NCBI GenBank assembly: GCA_013350335.1
Contig: CM023539.1
Coordinates: forward strand, 27,459,043 to 27,523,042
Length of the DNA: 64,000 bases
Origin: Chimonanthus salicifolius
Lineage: Eukaryota; Streptophyta; Magnoliopsida; Laurales; Calycanthaceae
Direction of reading: 5' to 3'
Shown one piece after another: positions 49,246-58,200 of the stretch (position 1 is its first letter; every line of letters begins with the position of its first letter). Made by a program: the position numbers and the translations under genes. A model generated the notes under the pieces. The model was not told where the DNA came from and did no database searches. It saw nothing but the letters and a program-made list of their open reading frames with translations.

Positions 49246-52200
49246 GAAAAAAAAAAATTCCATGGCTGCCACTCCCAATCTTGAAGACAATCAGGCTGTC
49301 ACTAGGGCTGAGATGAATGCAGTTCAACATTCCATTGAAGATTTGCGAGTGATGATGCAACAACTCCTTAACCGCGACAATCGACGTGATCGTGACAATC
49401 GTGGTAGGAGACGCCCAGTTCGACCAGAGTATGACTCTAGCGATGAGGAGTCAGAAGACAACCGTGAGCCTCCGGACAACAAGAATAATCGAAAATACCG
49501 TCCAAAGATGGATTTACCATCTTTCAACGGTCAACTTCACGTCGAAGGCTTCCTTGACTGGCTCTCTGAGGTCGAACTCTTCTTTGATTGTATGGAAATC
49601 GATGAGGCACAGAAAGTAAAGCTGGTAGCCAGCCAACTCAAGGCAGGAGCAACCGCATGGTGGCAACAGCTAGAAGCCGCCCGAAGGCGACAGGGGAAGC
49701 GTCCTATCAATTCATGGACGCGAATGAGAGAATTGCTGCGGACTCGCTTCCTTCCCGCTAATTATGAACAAGTTCTTTTCGAGCAGTATCAGAATTGCCG
49801 TCAGGGTAATCGTGCAGTTTGTGACTACGCAGAAGAGTTCTATCGCCTTTCTGCCAGAGCCGACTTGCCTGAGACTGAAACCCAACAAGTCTCACGATTC
49901 TTAGGTGGTCTTCGCGTTTCACTTCGTGACTGCTTCAGATATCAGCCTGTTCACACTTTGAGCGAGGCAGTTCAGTTAGCCACAATAGCTGAAAGTCAGA
50001 ATGATCGCTCGGGAGGAAGGAATACACAGATGGCTAGGCACACCCTTCCATCAACTTCTTCGACTCCACCACCAGCCTCAGGACTTACTTCTCAACAGAC
50101 AGTACCTCCTCGACAAGTTCCACCACGGAACCAACCAGTTGCCCCGCCGAGGTCTGCCGCTGGCCAAGACACAGGACGAAACAACCCGTACGCCCGACCT
50201 ATGGCAGGCAATTGCTTTCGTTGTGGTCAGCCAGGACACCGTTCAAATAATTGTCCTACTCGTCATCCAGTTGCAATTACCACTAATGAAGCCCAGGATG
50301 AAGAAGATGAGTACGTTGAAGGGCAAGAAGAAGATGTTGTTGACAATGAAGAAGACTATGTTGACTATGGAGATGAAGGATCCTCTTTGGTGGTTCGCAG
50401 ATTGCTATGCACACCAAGGAAGAACCTCCCATCACAACGTCATAAGATCTTCAGGACTCGATGCACCGTCAACGATAAAGTCTGTGATGTTATCATTGAT
50501 GGCGGTAGCTGCGAGAATATGATCTCCCAGTTGATGGTAGACAAGTTGGGCTTGCCGACCCAACCACATCCCTCTCCCTACTTGGTCGGATGGATCAAGA
50601 ATGTGGAAGATACTCGAGTAACGAAGCAGTGCCTCGTCTCCTTCTCCCTTGGTAAGAGATACAAAGATGAAGCCCTCTGCGACGTTGTTGATATGGACGT
50701 CAGCCACATGATTTTGGGTCGCCCGTGGCAGTACGACGTTGATTCCCACCATTGGGGACGTGCAAATATCTTCACCTTTTGCAAAGATGGAGTAACAGTC
50801 ACCCTCGGCACCAAGTCAGGAAAAGGCCACCATCCACCACCACCTGAGAAAAAAGAGTCTTTTCTCTTAGTCAACAATATTGAGAGCGAGTCACGTGAAA
50901 CAGGTGAAGTCGTTGCATTGGTCGTCCGGGAACCAGACTCAGTAGCTGTACCGGCCCCACCAGAGGTAACCCCAATTCTGGACGAGTTCCAAGACTTGAT
51001 GCCAGATGAACTTCCAGATGGCCTGCCTCCGACTCGGGACATCCAGCATCACATAGATCTTGTCCCTGGAGCCAGTTTGCCACACCTGCCCCACTACAGG
51101 ATGAGCCCTAAGGAGTATGATATCTTACAGGGCCAAGTGGAGGACTTATTGCACAAGGGCGTGATTCGCACCAGCATGAGCCCATGTGCCGTTCCAGCAT
51201 TGTTGACACCCAAGAAGGACGGAAGTTGGCGAATGTGCATTGACAGTCGTGCCATCAACAAAATCACTGTCAAGTACCGGTTTCCCATTCCTCGCTTGGA
51301 TGATATGCTAGATATGCTTGAAGGAGCCAAAGTCTTCTCCAAACTGGATCTCAGAAGCGGGTATCATCAAATCCGCATCCGGCCCGGAGATGAATGGAAG
51401 ACTGCCTTCAAGACCAAAGAAGGACTTTATGAATGGATGGTGATGCCGTTCGGACTCTCCAACGCGCCAAGTACGTTCATGCGGCTGATGAACCAAGTAT
51501 TGAAGCCTTTCATTGGGAAGTTTGTCGTTGTCTACTTCGACGACATTCTCATCTACAGCCGTTCAAAGGAGGATCACCTGCAGCATCTACGCGAAGTATT
51601 CCAGGTACTCAAGGACAATAGTTTATATGTTCATAAAAAGAAGTGTACTTTTCTTGCAGATAAGCTTGTCTTCCTGGGGTACGTTGTTGGATCCTCTGGA
51701 ATACAAGTCGATGAAGAGAAGGTCCGTGCTATCCGTGAGTGGCCCACTCCACGAACGGTTAGTGATATTAGGAGTTTCCATGGCCTTGCAACCTTCTATC
51801 GACGGTTTGTGAAGAATTTCAGCAGTGTTGCCGCTCCACTCACTGAATGCCTAAAGAAGAAACAATTCACATGGACCGAAGCTGCTGAAAAGAGTTTCAA
51901 CTTGATTAAGGAGAAACTCACCACTGCTCCTGTCTTAGCCTTGCCAAGCTTTGAGAAGTTGTTCGAAGTCGATTGTGATGCCTCTGGAGTTGGCATTGGA
52001 GCAGTTTTATCTCAAGAAGGCAGACCTGTGGCTTATTTCAGTGAAAAGCTAAGCGATGCACAGAAGAAATGGTCTACCTATGAGCAAGAGATGTATGCGG
52101 TAGTTCAAGCTTTGAAGCATTGGAGACACTATTTGATACAGCGAGAGTTCATCCTTTACACAGACCATCAGGCTCTCAAGTACCTAAATGGTTCAACCAC

Positions 52201-55200
52201 TCCAAACCGCAACCATGCCAGATGGATTGCTATCATTCAAGGATTCACCTTTGCGCTTAAACATAAAGCCGGACAACAAAATAAAGTTGCCGATGCTTTA
52301 AGTCGAAAAACAGCTCTACTCAACATCGCACGAGGTGAGATAATTGGCTTTGATTTTCTTAAAAACTTATATGCAGATGATGAAGATTTTGCAAATGAGT
52401 GGAAGTGTCTCCATGAAGAAAAGCCTTATAAAGGGGAATTTCAATTCCATGACGGGTTCCTCTTTAAAGATACACAGCTATGTATCCCACGCAGTTCACT
52501 TCGAGAGCACCTCATACGGGAATTGCATGGAGGTGGCCTTGGAGGTCACTTTGGAAAAGATAAAAGCATTGCTCAGGTTGAAGAACGCTACTATTGGCCC
52601 CAGCTAAAGCGTGATGTTACAAAATTCGTCCAAAGATGCTACACATGTCAAGCATCGAAGGGGCAAGCGCAGAACACGGGTCTATACACTCCACTGCCAG
52701 TTCCTAATGCTCCGTGGGAGGATCTATCGATGGATTTCATCTTAGGCCTTCCGCGCACACAACGTGGATTTGACTCAGTTTTCGTGATTGTGGATAGATT
52801 TTCTAAGATGGCTCACTTCGTAGCGTGCAAGAAGACATCAGATGCGTCTAATGTTGCTCATTTATTCTTCAAAGAGGTCGTTCGTTTGCATGGAGTTCCA
52901 AAAACCATCACATCAGATCGTGACACCAAGTTTCTCAGCCACTTTTGGCGCATCCTATGGTCACGGTACGATACTTCTCTCCAGTTTAGCAGTACATGTC
53001 ATCCACAAACTGATGGGCAAACCGAGGTTGTCAATAGAACACTCGGAAATCTTATTCGTAGCCTCTCCAGTGATCGTCCAAAACAATGGGACTTGGCTCT
53101 TGCTCAAGCTGAGTTTGCATACAACAGTGTAAAGAATAGATCTACTGGTAAATCACCTTTTGAAGTTGTCATGGGAAGGTCCCCAACTCATCCGGTGGAC
53201 CTTGTAAAGCTGCCCAAAGTGCCCGGTGCTTGTCAAGCAGCAGATAATATGGTTACTCGCATGGCACAAATTCATGAAGAGGTAAAACAACATTTAGAGA
53301 ATGCCAATGTGAAATACAAGAAAGCTGCAGATAAGAGTCGACGATTGAAAGTCTACACAGAAGGTGATATGGTCATGGTGCATCTACGCAAAGAAAGGGT
53401 TCCTACAGGTACTTATAGCAAGTTGAATCCAAAGAAGATTGGACCCTTCAAAGTTCTTCGCAAGATCAACGATAATGCCTATGTGATCGATCTTCCAGAT
53501 AGTTATGGCATATCGAAGACCTTCAATGTTCAAGACTTGTTTGAATTTCATCCTCCGGTGTCCGCTTCAATGGTTATAGACTCGAGGACGAGTCCTTTTC
53601 AACCGGGAGAGACTGATGCAGCACATCACGTGTGACACACACGTGAGGCCTAAAACAAACAAGTCAAAAGGGGAATAAAATTCTAAAAGGAGTAAAACTC
53701 CTTTCCCAACCCATCTCTCCTCCCTTTCTTAACCCATCTCTTCCGTTCTTTCCTTCTTCCCTTATTTCTTCACCGCATCGGCACCGACAATGGCGACGGA
53801 AGTGGCGAAGGTGCCGACAACCCCGACAAATCAGGCACCTCTTTCTATTCTCCTTTATTTTCTTATCCTTTCCTTGTTTAATTTTACTTCCTATTTTTGT
53901 GTTTAGGGTATGTATATAAATACCCCTTTTTGTAGATTGTAAGGGATAGAATTGATTAATTAATAAAATAGATTGAGATTCTTCTCTGCTGTTTGTTCTT
54001 GATTTCTCTTTGGGTTTTGCACACGCCGGCATTCGTCTGCAACCCGTCGAGTTTGTCTTCTCCATCCTCTGCCTACAAGCAGCAGGCTGGGTTTTCCGCC
54101 GGATCTGTAAGCACCATCGCCCGCTCGTTGGTGTCTCTGCTGTTCTGCGTCATATTGCAGCCAGACCTGTCATACTGGTAGTGCTTCAGATATTGAAGCC
54201 AGGTTCGTCCACTTCTTCCTTTCACCCATCCCCTTACTCCACTTCAGCCCCATACTGCCTATTCTTCATTATCCAGTCTTCTTATCTCACACCAACCAGA
54301 TTCATCTCCATTTACCAATAGCCATCTCTTTATTCTATTACCAGTAGCTTCCCTTTATAAACATCTCCACCCAACTTTGGCCGTACCATTATAACTTCAT
54401 ATCACCATTTACCCATTTTAATTTCCATTGACCCGGTTCCATATTCATTAGAACTCAGATTACACTCAAACTTTATAAATCCGATCCCCGCTGCGTCATG
54501 TAGCATCCACTTCAGCCCTTGCACTGACTAATGGTTTCCTTCCGTTGTTGACGTGGTTGTTTTCCTTGGAAAAGTGGGTACTTTTTTTTTTTTGAAAGGT
54601 AATCAAAGAAGAGAAACAAAAAGAAGGAAGGCGGGCCAGAAGAGGCCCATTGGACAAAAAAAACAAACAATATCTAAAATTACAAAAACCTGTTTACAAT
54701 TTCCATAGGTAAAGTCACCCCCTGTCTAGCTACATCATCTGCAATGGAATTTGCTGACCAAGGAGCCCAAGCAATCTTAAAATCATGAATAGAAATAGAA
54801 TGCTGAATCTTCTCTATTTTATCTAAGAATATCTACGGGCACTGAAAACCCAATACCCACCCCACTACTACCGTAGAGTCCCCTTAAACAATGCTCCCAT
54901 CAACCCCTAACTCTTCCAACTTCAAAATGCCTCTCCATAATGCAAACAATTCCACCTCAATTATAGAACCATTAGGAGTTTGTCCAGCATAAGAGAGCAC
55001 TATGGACCCCAAATCATTTCTGATGACCCCTCCATAACCTGCAAGACCAATCTCACACATACAGCTATTATCGAAATTGAGTTTGAGAAGCCCTACACTT
55101 GGAGGAGACCAAGGAACTTGAGGCCTAGAATCTGACTATTGCATAACTGAATCCATTGATGCCCAATCCCTACAGAAATCGGAAACATAAATACCCCCCT

Positions 55201-58200
55201 AAGCTTCAATGACCCGACCATCCACCAAGCAGCCCAAAGTTTAATTACCTCTAGAAGATTTGAAATTAAACCTTCCTTCCCTTGAAAAATTCTCTTATTT
55301 CACTCTAGCCAAATAGACCAAACAATTCTCAGAATTGTCGCAATCCAAAGACTTCGGCGAAAAGAGCTACCTGCCACCACCATTGCTTCACTAAACAACT
55401 CGGACCACGCTCGAGGCATGCAAAAAATAATACCCAGCAGCTGAAAGAAGAGAACCCAAATTTGATGAGAGAACTGACAATGAAGTAGAACATGATTCAC
55501 TGACTTGGCATCCGATAAACAAAGAGGACAAGCATTCACAATAAGCATCTTCCGCAAACGCAGATTATCTATAGTCAAGATTTTTTGTATTCCAGCAAGC
55601 TACCCAAACACCTTCACCTTAAACGGAGAGACCTCCACCCAAACTTTAGGATGAACATAAGGAACTTGTCTTCAACAATGTCTTACAAAAAGAATTCACA
55701 TAAAAAATGCCATGAGGATCTAACTCCCATATATGCCAATCCTTACCACTACCCATAACAAAAATACTTGCTAATAGACTCATTAGAGACACCCATCCAT
55801 CTACCATCCAATTTTCCTACTCTCGCTGAAACTGAGGGCCCCACACAACCTTATTATGAAGAAAATCATAACACTCCCTTAACGTAGCTTCTTTATTAGT
55901 TGCTAGTTTAGATTAAAATTAGAAATGAATTAGTATCTCATTGGGATAAGTTTAGATACTTAAGCTCTATGATTGATTCTCATGGAGGTTTTAACTTAGA
56001 TCTCTATAACTAATAGGATGGGAGTGGGGTAGAATGTAGACAAGGTAGTGGAATTATGTGTGATAGAAGAGTCTGATATCATTTAAAATGACGATTTTAT
56101 AAGACAATTGTCAGGTTTGCAGTGCTTTATGGAGCAAAGTGTTGAGCAATGAAGAAAAGACAAATAGACAAGGTTGGGGTCATAGAGATGTGTATGTTAC
56201 GTTGGATGAGTGGTTTAACCCGAAGGGTTCGAATTTGAAAGAACAACATTAGGGAGAGTTTAAATGTAACGAACCGTCTCTCTACCATGATACCACTTTG
56301 GGCCTTACACACGGCCCACACGGCTTTCAATTGGCGAGACAACCCACTGTTACACCCAAAAGGCCTCATGTTAGAAGGAGGAAGGCTACCACTTATATAC
56401 CAGGGAATTTCTAATGCAACTAGCAATGTGAGACTTTTTCTCCATAGGCACTGTGACGACCCAATTCCCCCAGCAAGATATCGTCCGCTTTGGGCCAACT
56501 TGGCCCTCACGATTTTGCTTTGGGCCCGGTCCAACTAACCAGGCCCAAAAGGCCTCTTACTTGGAGAGAAGGGCTCCCCTCTAATATCTCCTCCCCACAT
56601 CCCCTTCCTGGGCGATGCAGGACTCTTTCCCACATGCCCAGGTCGGTGTGGGCTAGGGCGTCACAATCCACCCCCCTTAGATCCAGATCCGTCCTCAGCT
56701 CGGCTACAACATAAGGGCCCCCACAGGCAGAGGGGTGAACACGCTCCACACTATAGACCCCCTTTGGGGCGGGGTATTCATTAAAAATAGCTCCTCTAAA
56801 TGATAAACTGAGGTAAACTCATTTGAGGTGGTATGGATATCTAAGTAGAAGACTAAACACAACGTAGTGCATAGAATTGAAAAGGTACAGATCGCAGGCA
56901 AAAGAAACAAAGTAGTTCACTAAAAACATTGAGGAAATGATTAAACAAATACATGTTAGATAATGGAGTGACTAATGCTATAGTGTATGATAGGGTTAAA
57001 TGGAGAAGTAGAACTCAAAAAGCCAACTCCAGATGGATGGGACTTTGTCATTTGATGATGATGATGATGGGTGTAGAGGTAGATTGCATAACTTAGCGCC
57101 TCCATCACGAAGTAAGGTAGATTATTCTTTATTGAAGGACGGAAAAGGCTTCTTAACAAGATTCTGAGTGCTAATTGGCTCTAACTCTGGATGAGTCTGA
57201 CCAATAACTTAAATGTGCGCTGTTTATCAATATATTTCTTGTGAATTTAACATCAACATGACTTTCAAATGTAAGATTTTCCAAGTGATCTAATTCCAAT
57301 GAAGAGCTTCAAATCTTGTAGTAAAGCAAAAAAAGCGCCAAAAAAAAAAAAATATACAATAATAATAAATAGTAGGAAATTGTCCACTATAGCAGATCTG
57401 TAATAATGGAGGACCATTAGTGGGCCCCACTCTCCCCAAAACCCTAATCCAAGAGAATTAATGCAAAATATGGCAAGGGACGACACATAACGTGGGTTAT
57501 AGTAGTTGGTGCTAGGAAATATCCGATCTAAGGGAAATTCCCAAAAATAGACTAGTTCTGACATTTCAAATGGTGGTTCAAAGATTGCATGAATTGAGCT
57601 TCATCAAAAACCGAAACTTGTAAATAGCCTTATGGATGCAAACTACGGTAAATGGCGACTAGGGTGGTAGATCTATGGTTGGGAAGGCAGAGTATCGGTA
57701 TTTTCCTAGTTTGTGGAGAAAGGGGAAAAAGATAAATTGATCTTATATCAGAGAGATGATTTAGCTGTAGTGTTTTTTTTTAAAGGCAATCCTACATGTA
57801 AGTCCTACTCGTGATGAATAGTGATGGATGTCCTTAAAACAATGAAAAACTAGAAAAACATTGCTCTGCATACCATGGCGTAAAATAAAAGGGAGAAATG
57901 AAGAAGAATAACAGGAGAAATTGATTTTTGAACAATTGATCCAAAAAGATGTAAAGCTTCTAATTATAGATACAAAATACAACTACGAAAAGAAGGCCAA
58001 CCCTAATATATATATAGCGGGTTATGTAATTATAAAATTTTGGACTTCTTTCCATAAAAGACTAAAAGACCTATTTTACTAGTTAGATCTACAACATGTA
58101 CATTCCTATCTTAATGCAAATCACTATTCTCTATTAGCTGCTGTCACTTGTGGTCTCTCCAATCCTATAAGGACCTAGATTCCAGATGAAACCCTGTTGA

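Larger units (their letters stand above)
48301..54498 (+). mobile_element. CRM-like Ty3/Gypsy retrotransposon, complete and young, in intron 6
   Basis: 6198 bp, with LTRs 48301-49191 and 53614-54498, a perfect 5-bp target duplication TGTAG (48296-48300 and 54499-54503) and one uninterrupted gag-pol ORF. The LTRs begin TGATG and the ORF runs into the 3' LTR, a trait of CRM chromoviruses. By eye the two LTRs differ only by a 6-bp indel. It lies in sense orientation to the host gene. The lineage call also rests on the protease DGGS form and the integrase C-terminus; a phylogeny has not been done. Confidence 0.92.
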
